DNA from: an uncultured bacterium
GTDB taxonomy: Bacteria > Patescibacteriota > Minisyncoccia > Phycocordibacterales > PALSA-1337
Length of the DNA stretch: 53,858 bases
Reading direction: 5' to 3'
NCBI GenBank assembly: GCA_903872035.1
Contig: CAIQIZ010000020.1
Location: 1-53,858 of the forward strand
Positions 28,277-37,577 of the stretch are shown here, piece by piece. Each line of letters starts with the position of its first letter. Position 1 is the stretch's first letter. The notes under the pieces were generated by a model, which was not told the origin of the DNA, made no database searches, and saw only the letters and a list, made by a program, of their open reading frames with translations. The position numbers were made by a program, and so were the translations under genes.

Positions 28277-30361
28277 ATGAAAAAAGCATATCTTGTTTTA
28301 GTGATACCGCTCTGCATTCTGACTGTGGCAACGTGTGGTGTCTTGTATACGCAAGCATCATTCGCTCCACCAGTACTCTGTCCTACCGGTTACACTTGTA
28401 CACTAAAGGTGGTAAATCAGACACCGACCCCAACCCCTTATTATAGCTCGAGTCCAGCGGCTACACCGTCACCGACCATTGATAGTCCGTCTATTACAGT
28501 TTTGAGTCCGAAAGGGGGAGAGGTTTTTAGCCAAAATTCCACAATAAATGTGAATTTTTCAACCGTAGGTTTGAATGGTAAGAAAGCTAACGTGTTTGTG
28601 TACGATGTGGAAAAAGACACGGGTTATCAACTGGTGACTAATGTCGATTTGTCTAGTACGAATGTGTATTACCAAAGACCTTTGCCGTACATGATTCCGG
28701 TAGGCACCCATTACAAACTCCGCGTTGAAGCATTTGATCCAGCAACAGGTTCAGGTGTGCTTGCTCTCGGTCTAAGTAGTAATTACTTCACTATTACCAC
28801 TCCAACCCCGACTCCGACCTATAGTGCAAGTGTAAGTCCAACGCCTGGCCCTTCCATTACCGTTTTGAGCCCTAATGGGGGAGAGAGCTATTATGTTGGA
28901 GGGACAATGACAGTAAGATGGACGTCTACCAACGCTTCAAGGATCTATCTGGCGCTTTCGGATCAATATGGAAATGAACTTGTCAAAAATCTCATAAATA
29001 TCGATGGAAATCCTGGCTATGCCGGTTTCACTATTCCTAGTTACATCAATCCTGGAGTGTATTGGCTCAAGGCCGGTGTATGTGTTCCGAATAATGATTT
29101 CAATTCATGTGACGATAGGACTGGAAACCATACTCTGCTAGCTAGCGATCTCAGTGATTCATATTTCAAGATCTATTCAGTGAATGGTCAGTATCCTACG
29201 CCTACCGCCTACCCGACGCCTTATACGTCTCCGACGCCAACACCTATATACTATCCTACGTATTCCCCGACCTATTCTCCAATATCTAATTATCCAACAA
29301 AATCGAGCATCGAACAGCTGTATGTCTCGCTCCAGTGCCGCGAACCGGATCCTCAAGGATGGGATTATTGGAGTTCATATCCAGCCGATTTAGGTACGAT
29401 CAAGCAGGGAATGATGTCTGGGATAGAATACCAAGTCAAACAACAAATCACCCAGGTCTTTCAACAGACTGCAGGACGTGCCCCGAGTTGTGTCATTCCG
29501 AGTGGTGGCTTGAGCGAACTACAAGGATGGTATGAGAAAGTCTACAATACGACTACTGGCGACATTAATCTCGATATTGTAAGGGTTGGTTTGGGTGGAA
29601 GTCCAAGCCCGACGCCGTATCCTAGCTATAGCCCGACCCCGACTTCATATCCTAGTCCAACTTATAGCCCGAGTCCGACATATTCGCCGAATCCATCTTC
29701 TGTGACAGTAATAGGTCCCAATGGAGGAGAGGTTGTCGGTGTGAATCAGGCAATGCCCGTAATGTATTCGGTTCCATCGTCAAATCAGCGCGTCTACATA
29801 AATCTCGTAGATGCGAATAATGCCGGTTATGACCTGATCTCTTATAACAATTATTATCATCACAATATTACTGATCCGTATATTGTCACTACGAATGGTA
29901 AGCAGATGGAGTCTCTATATTTGCCGAAAGATTGGGTATCAACTCATGGTTCGATGTATAAAATCGAGATTTGTTCACTGAATCAATGCGATAGAAGCGA
30001 CAACTACTTTACAGTTGGATCGTCAATCTATCCGACCCCGACTTCATATCCTAGTCCGACCTATAGCCCTACGACGACCCCATACCCGACTCCGACAGTT
30101 ACTCCGAACCCAAGCGTAACTCTGATTCCGAGCGCGACTCGGTTCCGGGCGACAGAGGTAAGATGCCCGGTTGGCTATAGATGCGTCCGGATAAAGCCGC
30201 CTATCCCGGTTGTGACAAATATTCCGAATCCAAGCGTAACGCCGACTCCTACCGTAACACCGACACCATCGCCAATACTTGAAACTTCTTCAGTCTTCGA
30301 CGCTATCCGTTCAAATATAAGTTATTGTCTGAGCGGACAAGGCTTGTGTTACGGATTTTAG
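28277..30361 (+). CDS. Large secreted surface protein, SPNGGE Ig-like domains, Pro/Thr/Tyr/Ser linkers, DUF4214-like segment, C-terminal CYGF
   Basis: ITVLSPKGGE, VLSPNGGESY, IEQLYVSLQCREPDPQGWDYW, PTPTYSPTPT linkers; ends SYCLSGQGLCYGF. Confidence 0.8.
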   Translation: MKKAYLVLVIPLCILTVATCGVLYTQASFAPPVLCPTGYTCTLKVVNQTPTPTPYYSSSPAATPSPTIDSPSITVLSPKGGEVFSQNSTINVNFSTVGLNGKKANVFVYDVEKDTGYQLVTNVDLSSTNVYYQRPLPYMIPVGTHYKLRVEAFDPATGSGVLALGLSSNYFTITTPTPTPTYSASVSPTPGPSITVLSPNGGESYYVGGTMTVRWTSTNASRIYLALSDQYGNELVKNLINIDGNPGYAGFTIPSYINPGVYWLKAGVCVPNNDFNSCDDRTGNHTLLASDLSDSYFKIYSVNGQYPTPTAYPTPYTSPTPTPIYYPTYSPTYSPISNYPTKSSIEQLYVSLQCREPDPQGWDYWSSYPADLGTIKQGMMSGIEYQVKQQITQVFQQTAGRAPSCVIPSGGLSELQGWYEKVYNTTTGDINLDIVRVGLGGSPSPTPYPSYSPTPTSYPSPTYSPSPTYSPNPSSVTVIGPNGGEVVGVNQAMPVMYSVPSSNQRVYINLVDANNAGYDLISYNNYYHHNITDPYIVTTNGKQMESLYLPKDWVSTHGSMYKIEICSLNQCDRSDNYFTVGSSIYPTPTSYPSPTYSPTTTPYPTPTVTPNPSVTLIPSATRFRATEVRCPVGYRCVRIKPPIPVVTNIPNPSVTPTPTVTPTPSPILETSSVFDAIRSNISYCLSGQGLCYGF

Positions 30362-30388
30362 ATTCTTGAAGTGAGCGTTTAGTCTTCG

Positions 30389-30414
30389 AAAACTCCGCCT
30401 TGTGGCGGAGTTTT
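30389..30414 (+). terminator. Intrinsic terminator
   Basis: AAAACTCCGCC-ttgt-GGCGGAGTTTT. Confidence 0.9.
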
Positions 30415-30511
30415 GGTTTTATACAGAATATGATGTCTCATGGATTCTCATTGGTATAAGATGTAAGATATGTGACAGGTCCGCGTCATTATCGGTATAT
30501 AACCAATAAAC

Positions 30512-32290
30512 ATGAATAAATATCTCATTATTTCGACTATTGCTGTTATCTCTGCTTTTGCGGCTGCAATGAATGTATCAGCGCAGAACTATACATTTAA
30601 TAGTGACTTGACTGTCGGTTCTTCGGGGCAGGATGTTGTTAATCTTCAGTCTTGGCTCATCGCCAACGGCTACAGCATTCCTTCTGTCTCTTCAGGCGCT
30701 ACTCCTAAAGGATATTTTGGTTCGCAGACTCAATCAGCTGTGTCGGCGTATCAAAGATCTGTCGGTCTGCCGGCTTACGGTTATTTCGGTTCGATGACAC
30801 GTGGAAGGATCAGTTCTGACTCTAAAGTATTCGGTAGCGATCTTCGAGTAATCTTACCCAACGGCGGCGAAACTTGGCAGAAGGGATCGACACGGAATAT
30901 TACATGGAACGGTCCGTCGGCTATGATAAGTCAAACTGGAGATATAAGGTTGGAATTTGCTATGCCTGCTTGCGCGGCGGCGACTGCCAATCCTCGCTGT
31001 ATGATCGCGGTGAGAGCTCCGCTGACTATTGCCACAGGAGTTAATCTGGATTCAGGAACATATTCGTGGGTCGTTGGTAATTACAACCCTGGCATTGTGC
31101 CTGGCTATGTAGTTGAGCCGATTGTAATTCAAGACGGCCAATACAAGATTCAAATCTGCACAACGAATGGCTCACAGTGCGATGATAGCGACAATTACTT
31201 TACAATGTCTTCAAACGGAACGGTTACGAGTAACACGCCAGTTATTAATGGTATCGACGCACCGACGACACTTACGGTTGGTCAAACTGGGACGTGGACT
31301 ATCTACGCCAAGGATCCACAAAATTTGGCGTTGTATTACCGTGTCGATTGGGGAGATTCCGTCGCGCTTCCAGTCGGTTGGGTCGGAAATGCAATGGAGC
31401 CAGTCGCGTTCTCTCAGGCAGCTACATTAACCCACGTCTATTCAATCGCTGGCACGTATACTCCAAAATTTACAGTCGTTAATTCTGCAAATCAGACTGC
31501 GGTTACGAGTGCCACGGTTCAGGTTACGAATTCTTCGACAGCCGGCCCCTTGAAGATCATCAGTCCCAACGGTGGTGAAACCTGGCAGAAGGGAACGATA
31601 CAAAGCATCACGTGGACATCGCCGGCATATTTCAGGGCAACAAACGCCGATTTGAAACTTTTAGCAAAAGGACCAAGTTGTACTACGAATGGTTCGACGT
31701 CGCTATGTCCGATGTATATGATAGCGCCATACACCATTGCTACGAATATTCAAATTAACCAGAATTCATATAGCTGGATTGTTGGTAATGCATTGCCGTT
31801 TTCGCCGCTAAATTCGTCAACTGTAGTCGTCCCAGATGGTCAATACACTGTGCAGATCTGTGAATCTGGCACGAATAATTGTGATACGAGTGATGCTTAC
31901 TTCGCGATAGCACCTACTCAAACGTCTGGTGTGCCAGATATCAACATCGTCTCACCGAATGGGGGAGAGACCTGGGACCAAGGATTGTTCCACAATGTCC
32001 AAGTTAATGTTACAGGTGATACCGCTAAAATAGGTAATATGATCTATGTGTATCTTGTTGATTCCGGCAACCGACAGATATTCCTGACTTCGCTTACGAA
32101 TATAACGCCTGGAATAAACAATATCTCTGTTCAACCAGGTCCGGCTGCTTACGCAGGGACGTATAGGGTATTTGTGACTCTCAACAACAATTCAGCTATG
32201 CAAGCCTACGATTATAGCGACGGTTATATAACTGTGACCACTGCACCACCTTGCCCATTTGGTTACAGCTGTGCCCCAATTGTTAACTAG
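30512..32290 (+). CDS. Secreted protein with N-terminal peptidoglycan-binding domain, SPNGGETW repeats and PKD-like domain
   Basis: LTVGSSGQDVVNLQSWLIANGY...GYFGSQTQSAVSAYQ; ILPNGGETWQKGS, ISPNGGETWQKGT, VSPNGGETWDQG. Confidence 0.85.
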   Translation: MNKYLIISTIAVISAFAAAMNVSAQNYTFNSDLTVGSSGQDVVNLQSWLIANGYSIPSVSSGATPKGYFGSQTQSAVSAYQRSVGLPAYGYFGSMTRGRISSDSKVFGSDLRVILPNGGETWQKGSTRNITWNGPSAMISQTGDIRLEFAMPACAAATANPRCMIAVRAPLTIATGVNLDSGTYSWVVGNYNPGIVPGYVVEPIVIQDGQYKIQICTTNGSQCDDSDNYFTMSSNGTVTSNTPVINGIDAPTTLTVGQTGTWTIYAKDPQNLALYYRVDWGDSVALPVGWVGNAMEPVAFSQAATLTHVYSIAGTYTPKFTVVNSANQTAVTSATVQVTNSSTAGPLKIISPNGGETWQKGTIQSITWTSPAYFRATNADLKLLAKGPSCTTNGSTSLCPMYMIAPYTIATNIQINQNSYSWIVGNALPFSPLNSSTVVVPDGQYTVQICESGTNNCDTSDAYFAIAPTQTSGVPDINIVSPNGGETWDQGLFHNVQVNVTGDTAKIGNMIYVYLVDSGNRQIFLTSLTNITPGINNISVQPGPAAYAGTYRVFVTLNNNSAMQAYDYSDGYITVTTAPPCPFGYSCAPIVN

Positions 32291-32388
32291 GATCTGTTCC
32301 AAACGCCAATATTTGCGCGAATCTTGACGTTATGTTAAGCTGCTTTCTACGCGCCATCTGGCGTTTTAATAGACTATTAACAATTTAT

Positions 32389-32437
32389 CTCGGCTCTTCC
32401 TTTCAACCTGGTTCACGTGTTGAAAAAAGGGGCTGAG
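32389..32437 (+). promoter_or_regulatory. Long hairpin in the tuf leader
   Basis: CTCGGCTCTTCCTTTCAAC ... GTTGAAAAAAGGGGCTGAG, ends about 18 nt before the start codon. Confidence 0.5.
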
Positions 32438-32455
32438 CACTAAATCAATAATAAT

Positions 32456-33643
32456 ATGGCAGCAGAATTTAATCGTACCAAGCCGCACGTTAACGTCGGC
32501 ACCATCGGTCACATCGACCACGGCAAGTCCACATTGACGGCTTCTATTTTGGTCGTTCAAGCCAAGAAGGGGTTGGCCAAGGAAAAGGCTTACTCCGATA
32601 TTACCAAGGGAGGAACGGTCCGCGATGCTACAAAGACCGTCACTATCTCGCTCTCGCACGTCGAGTATGAGAGCCCAAAGCGTCACTACGCTCACATCGA
32701 CTGTCCAGGACACGCCGACTTCGTCAAGAACATGATCACCGGCGCCGCCCAAATGGACGGAGCTATCCTCGTCGTTTCCGCTACTGATGGCGTTATGCCG
32801 CAGACTCGCGAACACGTTCTCTTGGCTTACCAAGTCGGTGTGCCGAAGATCGTGGTCTTCTTGAACAAGTGCGATCTCGTCCCAGAGACTGACCTTATCG
32901 ATCTGGTCGAAGAGGAAGTACGTGAACTTTTGACCAAGAATAAGTTCGATGGCAAGAATGTCCCGGTCATCCGCGGTTCAGCCACAAAGGCCATAGAAGG
33001 CGATCCGGCTTATGTTGCCAAGATCGACGAGCTCATGACCGCTCTTGATACCTATATTCCTGACCCGGTTCGCGAAGTCGACAAGCCGTTCCTTATGCCG
33101 ATCGAAGACATCTTCTCGATCGAAGGCCGTGGAACCGTTGTTACAGGCCGTATTGAAAGAGGGAAGATCAATATCAACGAGGAAGTCGAGATCGTCGGAT
33201 TCAAGGATACAGCCAAGACGGTCGTTACCGGTATAGAGATGTTCAATAAGTCATTAAAGGAGGGTTTGGCTGGAGACAATGCTGGATTGCTTCTTCGTGG
33301 TATCGCCAAGGATGACGTTTCTCGCGGCCAAGTCTTGGCCAAGACCGGTTCCGTCAAGCCTCATACCGAATTCGAATCAGAAGTTTACGTTTTGAAGAAA
33401 GAGGAAGGTGGCCGTCATACTCCGTTCTTCACAGGATACAAGCCTCAGTTCTATATCCGCACCACTGACGTGACCGGAGAAGTGACTCTTCCGGAAAAGG
33501 TAGAGATGGTCATGCCAGGAGATACAGTAACGTTCAAGGTCAAGCTGGTCGCCCCAGTCGCCTTGGAAGACAAGCAGAGGTTTGCCGTCCGCGAGGGTGG
33601 AAAGACTGTGGGAGCAGGAGTCGTGACCAAGGTCATCGCGTAA
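32456..33643 (+). CDS. tuf: Elongation factor Tu
   Basis: [50 protein letters not shown]. Confidence 0.98.
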   Translation: MAAEFNRTKPHVNVGTIGHIDHGKSTLTASILVVQAKKGLAKEKAYSDITKGGTVRDATKTVTISLSHVEYESPKRHYAHIDCPGHADFVKNMITGAAQMDGAILVVSATDGVMPQTREHVLLAYQVGVPKIVVFLNKCDLVPETDLIDLVEEEVRELLTKNKFDGKNVPVIRGSATKAIEGDPAYVAKIDELMTALDTYIPDPVREVDKPFLMPIEDIFSIEGRGTVVTGRIERGKININEEVEIVGFKDTAKTVVTGIEMFNKSLKEGLAGDNAGLLLRGIAKDDVSRGQVLAKTGSVKPHTEFESEVYVLKKEEGGRHTPFFTGYKPQFYIRTTDVTGEVTLPEKVEMVMPGDTVTFKVKLVAPVALEDKQRFAVREGGKTVGAGVVTKVIA

Positions 33644-33652
33644 TATTCATCT

Positions 33653-34213
33653 ATGAAGAAGAATTATCAAAAAGGTTCCGTTGCAGTTTGGATTACAATT
33701 ATTATGATTGTTTTGATTGCAGGCGGAATTTACTTCTACTCTGTTCAAAATCACAAGATTGGACCTGGTTTGCCAAGCAGTCAAGAAGTAGCAAATCAAA
33801 TACCCGCAGTTCAATCAACTACACCTACTTCAGAATCTTTAGTTTCAGGAAATGAATTGATTAAAATTTATTCTCCTAAATCTAACAGCAGAGTAAATGC
33901 TAGCCAGCCTATTGTAATTTCAGGTCAGGCTAGGAAAGTTTACGAATTAGGAGGCGAGTTTACGATTGATGCCTACTATACGAAGGATAATGCCACGTTC
34001 GGGATAAATACTGCTGTTGCACGGTGTGTTGTATCCGCTAAAGGATGTAATGATCTCACTGATAATTTTGTAGATTTTACTGCAACGTTGGATGTTTCAC
34101 AGTCGCCAGTCTGTAGTGTTATTCTGAAATTTTATCCTTATAACCGCATCACAAAGACACAACCATTCTTCACATTACCATTACAGCTTTATGGAAATTC
34201 CAATTGCAAATAG
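33653..34213 (+). CDS. Membrane-anchored protein, possibly Gmad2-like Ig domain
   Basis: N-terminal TM; IKIYSPKSNSRVNASQPIVISGQAR. Confidence 0.5.
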   Translation: MKKNYQKGSVAVWITIIMIVLIAGGIYFYSVQNHKIGPGLPSSQEVANQIPAVQSTTPTSESLVSGNELIKIYSPKSNSRVNASQPIVISGQARKVYELGGEFTIDAYYTKDNATFGINTAVARCVVSAKGCNDLTDNFVDFTATLDVSQSPVCSVILKFYPYNRITKTQPFFTLPLQLYGNSNCK

Positions 34214-34234
34214 AAACCAGATTTAATAATCACC

Positions 34235-34627
34235 ATGGCAACCGAAAAATCAACAATTAAAAATGAAGCAAAGCCAAAGGCTGCGCCTCGGGTCCGCAAG
34301 GCTAAGAAGGCAGAAGGGGAGATACCACATCTGCGAATCAGGGTCCGAGCCTACGAGCACAAGATCCTGGATGCTTCACTGAAGCAGATCATGGATACGG
34401 CGGCTAGGTATGATGCAGAGATCCACGGTCCGGTCCCATTGCCAACGGAGATAAAGAAGTATACAGTCAATCGCGCCTCATTCATCGACAAGAATTCACG
34501 GGAGCAGTTCGAGATGAGGGTCCACAAGCGCTTGATAGATATCATCAACCCGAATCCGAAAGTGATCGAAGCCCTTACCAACTTGAGTTTGCCGTCCGGA
34601 GTGAATATAGATGTGAAGATGATGTGA
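34235..34627 (+). CDS. rpsJ: 30S ribosomal protein S10
   Basis: LRIRVRAYEHKILDASLKQIMDTA; GPVPLPTEIKKYTV; LPSGVNIDVKM. Confidence 0.95.
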   Translation: MATEKSTIKNEAKPKAAPRVRKAKKAEGEIPHLRIRVRAYEHKILDASLKQIMDTAARYDAEIHGPVPLPTEIKKYTVNRASFIDKNSREQFEMRVHKRLIDIINPNPKVIEALTNLSLPSGVNIDVKMM

Positions 34628-34630
34628 TTG

Positions 34631-34715
34631 AAATACGAATCTACGAATTATGCGAATGCTACAAATGTCGCTCGCAGTCCGATTTGTAGTATTCGCATAA
34701 TTTGTAGATTTGCAT
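34631..34715. repeat. Long inverted repeat (about 35-nt arms), family B, in the rpsJ-rplC gap
   Basis: aatacgaatctacgaattatgcgaatgctacaaat / atttgtagtattcgcataatttgtagatttgcatt, 15-nt loop. Confidence 0.85.
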
Positions 34716-34722
34716 TAAATAT

Positions 34723-35355
34723 ATGAAATTCATACTAGGAAGAAAGCTGAATATGACGCAGATCTTCGACGCCAAAGGCGCCGCTGTTCCGGTAACGGCT
34801 GTGGCTGTCCGGGCGAACGTGGTCACCCAGATCCGCACCAAAGACAATGATGGCTATGAAGCTGTTCAGATCGGAGAGGGCACGAGGAACGCCAATCGCA
34901 TCAATAAGCCGTTGAAAGGACATATCAAGGATTTGGGCAATTTCGCCTGTCTCCGAGAATTCCGCCTCGATGTGCAGTCAGACGGGACCATCGCCACTTC
35001 GGTCGCCAAAGTCGGCGACAAAGTCGAGATATCGCAATTCAAGGAAGGCGACACAGTCATGGTCAGCGCTACTTCAAAGGGTAAAGGCTTTCAAGGCGTG
35101 GTGAAGAGGCACGGATTCCATGGAGGCCCTCGCTCTCATGGTCAGAAGCACTCTGAACGCGAACCAGGTTCCATTGGTGGAGGTTTGCGTACGCACGTCC
35201 CAGTAGGCATGAGAATGGCCGGTAGGATGGGTAGCGATCGTGTAACCGTCAGGAACCTCATAGTCACCCATATTGACCCGGAGGAGAGCATCATGTATGT
35301 TTCCGGAGCGATACCGGGACGCCGTGGCACGTTAGTCGAGATAGTCGGACAATAA
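34723..35355 (+). CDS. rplC: 50S ribosomal protein L3
   Basis: GRKLNMTQIFD; KGKGFQGVVKRHGFHGGPRSHGQKHSEREPGSIG. Confidence 0.97.
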   Translation: MKFILGRKLNMTQIFDAKGAAVPVTAVAVRANVVTQIRTKDNDGYEAVQIGEGTRNANRINKPLKGHIKDLGNFACLREFRLDVQSDGTIATSVAKVGDKVEISQFKEGDTVMVSATSKGKGFQGVVKRHGFHGGPRSHGQKHSEREPGSIGGGLRTHVPVGMRMAGRMGSDRVTVRNLIVTHIDPEESIMYVSGAIPGRRGTLVEIVGQ

Positions 35356-35363
35356 AACTGAAC

Positions 35364-36074
35364 ATGGAAACAACTATTTACAATCAAGAAGGCAAATCAG
35401 CAGGGAAGATATCCATCCCAGAGAGCGTTTTCGGTTTGCCTTGGAATGCTGACCTGGTACACGAGGTCGTGCGTTTGATGAACTCCAATTCTCGTACCAA
35501 TGTGGCTCATACCAAGACTCGTGGTGAAGTCCGCGGTGGCGGCAAGAAGCCTTGGCAGCAGAAGGGAACCGGCCGTGCCCGTCACGGTTCTACACGTTCA
35601 CCGATATGGGTCGGAGGCGGTGTGGCTCATGGTCCTCGAAATGACAAGAATTTTGATCGCAAGATCAACAAGAAGGCCAAGACCAAAGCTTTTTATACGA
35701 TCCTATCCAAGAAATTCAAAGAAGGCGAGATTCTTTTTGTCGATTCAGTGAATATGAAATCACCGAAGGCTGCAGATGCCAAGAAGATCTTGACCGCTTT
35801 GTCTTCTATCAAAGGATACGAAAGGTTGGCGACCAAGAAGGCCAATGCTGCTATCATCGCCATGGACAAGAAGACAGTAACGGTCGAAAAGAGTTTCGGT
35901 AATTTCGGCAACGTCGATGTTGAGGAATTCCGCAATATCAATCCGGTTTCAGTGCTGAATCACACCTTCCTCATCGTCGCCAATCCGGCCGAAGCAATGA
36001 AGTCTTTGATCGAAAAGGCTGATTCGAATGCTACGAAAGTCGAGTTGAAGCCAGCGGCTAAATCAGTCAAATAA
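35364..36074 (+). CDS. rplD: 50S ribosomal protein L4
   Basis: TKTRGEVRGGGKKPWQQKGTGRARHGSTRSPIWVGGGVAHGP. Confidence 0.97.
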   Translation: METTIYNQEGKSAGKISIPESVFGLPWNADLVHEVVRLMNSNSRTNVAHTKTRGEVRGGGKKPWQQKGTGRARHGSTRSPIWVGGGVAHGPRNDKNFDRKINKKAKTKAFYTILSKKFKEGEILFVDSVNMKSPKAADAKKILTALSSIKGYERLATKKANAAIIAMDKKTVTVEKSFGNFGNVDVEEFRNINPVSVLNHTFLIVANPAEAMKSLIEKADSNATKVELKPAAKSVK

Positions 36075-36091
36075 TTTCTAATTTAACTATC

Positions 36092-36592
36092 ATGCCATTA
36101 TTCGGATTCAGAAAAGACAAAAAGCACGAGCAGAGTCATATCCAGGCACAAGCTGGTCTAGCAAAGAATGCGGCTGCAGCTGATAAGAAGAAAGATAGGA
36201 AAGCTGGCGCAGGGAAGATCAAGTCCTCGGTCAAACCAGAGAAGATCTCAAATAAGGTCGTAACAAAGGATTCTGGCTCAGTAAAAGCTGCTCCGACCAT
36301 GCCAGTGGGAACATTCACTAGCGCCACCGATTCGATCATCAGACCGCGCGTTACGGAAAAGTCTGGACTCCTCAGTCAAAATGGCATATATACGTTCGAA
36401 GTGACCAGGAATTCCAATAAGGCCATGATAGCCAAGGCTGTGAAGGCTTTGTACAAGGTCAACCCGGTTAAGATCGCGATCATCAACACGCCTATGAAGA
36501 ATGTCTTCGTCAAAGGCCGCAGAGGCACAGTGTCTGGAATGAAGAAGGCCATTATAACCGTGAAGAAAGGAGAGAAGATCGATTTTGTATAA
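36092..36592 (+). CDS. rplW: 50S ribosomal protein L23 with basic N-terminal extension
   Basis: RPRVTEKSGLL; YTFEVTRNSNKAMIAKAVKALYKVNPVKI; about 80 residues precede the L23 core. Confidence 0.93.
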   Translation: MPLFGFRKDKKHEQSHIQAQAGLAKNAAAADKKKDRKAGAGKIKSSVKPEKISNKVVTKDSGSVKAAPTMPVGTFTSATDSIIRPRVTEKSGLLSQNGIYTFEVTRNSNKAMIAKAVKALYKVNPVKIAIINTPMKNVFVKGRRGTVSGMKKAIITVKKGEKIDFV

Positions 36593-36607
36593 ACTTAATA
36601 TATTCCT

Positions 36608-37462
36608 ATGAAAACCTACCGCCCAACATCAGATTCGCGCCGACATATGACGGTTTTGCCGTTCAAGGAGTATTTGACGGCCTCGGAACCTTATAAGCCG
36701 CTGACCTCTGGATTCAAGCGCGACATGGGACGCAATGCTTTTGGTCGCATCACGGTCCGCCATAAGGGGGGAGGGCACAAGAAGCTTTATCGCGAGATAG
36801 ATTTCATGTATGACAAGAAGGACATCATCGCTACCGTGAAGACTGTAGAATATGATCCTTTCCGTACCGGATACATTGGCATCGTCAATTACAAGGATGG
36901 TACCAAGCGTTATGTCCTTTTGCCAAAGACCATGAAAGTCGGCAATTCATTCATCGTTTCAGAAAATGCGCCTATCGAAACAGGTAACCGTTTACCTTTG
37001 AAGAAGATTCCAGTTGGAACATTCATTTTCAATGTCGAAGTCAAACCGGGTTCTGGAGCCAAACTTGTCCGTTCAGCTGGTTCGTTCGCTCAAGTAGTCG
37101 CTAACGATGCAGGTTATACGCATATCAAGATGCCTTCCACAGAAGTACGCAAGATCCACGAGAATGCTTGGGCGTCTATCGGAGCAGTTTCTAATGAAGA
37201 GTCACGCTTGGTCAATGTCGGCAAAGCTGGCCGTTCGCGCTGGATGGGTATCCGCCCGACAGTTCGCGGTACTGCTCAAAACCCAGTCGACCATCCATAC
37301 GGTGGAGGTGAACAGCGTTCAGGTCGCGGATTGCGCCGTTTGAAGACCCGTTGGGGCAAGCCGGCCGGCAAGGGCCAGAAGACGCGCCGTTCCAAGAAAT
37401 ATTCAAATGTATATGTCGTCTCTCGCCGCGAACCTGGCAAGAACATGAGAGCGGCCAGCTAA
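36608..37462 (+). CDS. rplB: 50S ribosomal protein L2
   Basis: HMTVLPFKEYLT; GRITVRHKGGGHKKLYREIDF; NPVDHPYGGGEQRSGRG. Confidence 0.97.
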   Translation: MKTYRPTSDSRRHMTVLPFKEYLTASEPYKPLTSGFKRDMGRNAFGRITVRHKGGGHKKLYREIDFMYDKKDIIATVKTVEYDPFRTGYIGIVNYKDGTKRYVLLPKTMKVGNSFIVSENAPIETGNRLPLKKIPVGTFIFNVEVKPGSGAKLVRSAGSFAQVVANDAGYTHIKMPSTEVRKIHENAWASIGAVSNEESRLVNVGKAGRSRWMGIRPTVRGTAQNPVDHPYGGGEQRSGRGLRRLKTRWGKPAGKGQKTRRSKKYSNVYVVSRREPGKNMRAAS

Positions 37463-37483
37463 ACCCCAGTATCAAGTATAAAA

Positions 37484-37561
37484 ATGTTCAGATTTGTAGT
37501 TGAAAAAACCAAAAAGTTCATAGACGAGATCATGTTGAGGATCATCGGGAAGTACAACTGA
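37484..37561 (+). CDS. 25-aa small ORF directly after rplB
   Basis: MFRFVVEKTKKFIDEIMLRIIGKYN; not in the ORF track; 21 nt after the rplB stop. Confidence 0.25.
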   Translation: MFRFVVEKTKKFIDEIMLRIIGKYN

Positions 37562-37577
37562 TCCTATTTAGGGATCA

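Noticed and set aside
29200-30290. PTPTPSYSP-coding repeats as a possible DNA satellite or CRISPR-like array
   Set aside because: They are codon-level low complexity of a Pro/Thr/Tyr/Ser linker, with no regular spacers or conserved repeat length.
32336-32375. GCGCCATCTGGCGTTTT as a terminator inside the tuf leader
   Set aside because: The stem is only 5-6 bp; too weak to call, though it could end transcription from the upstream secreted-protein gene.
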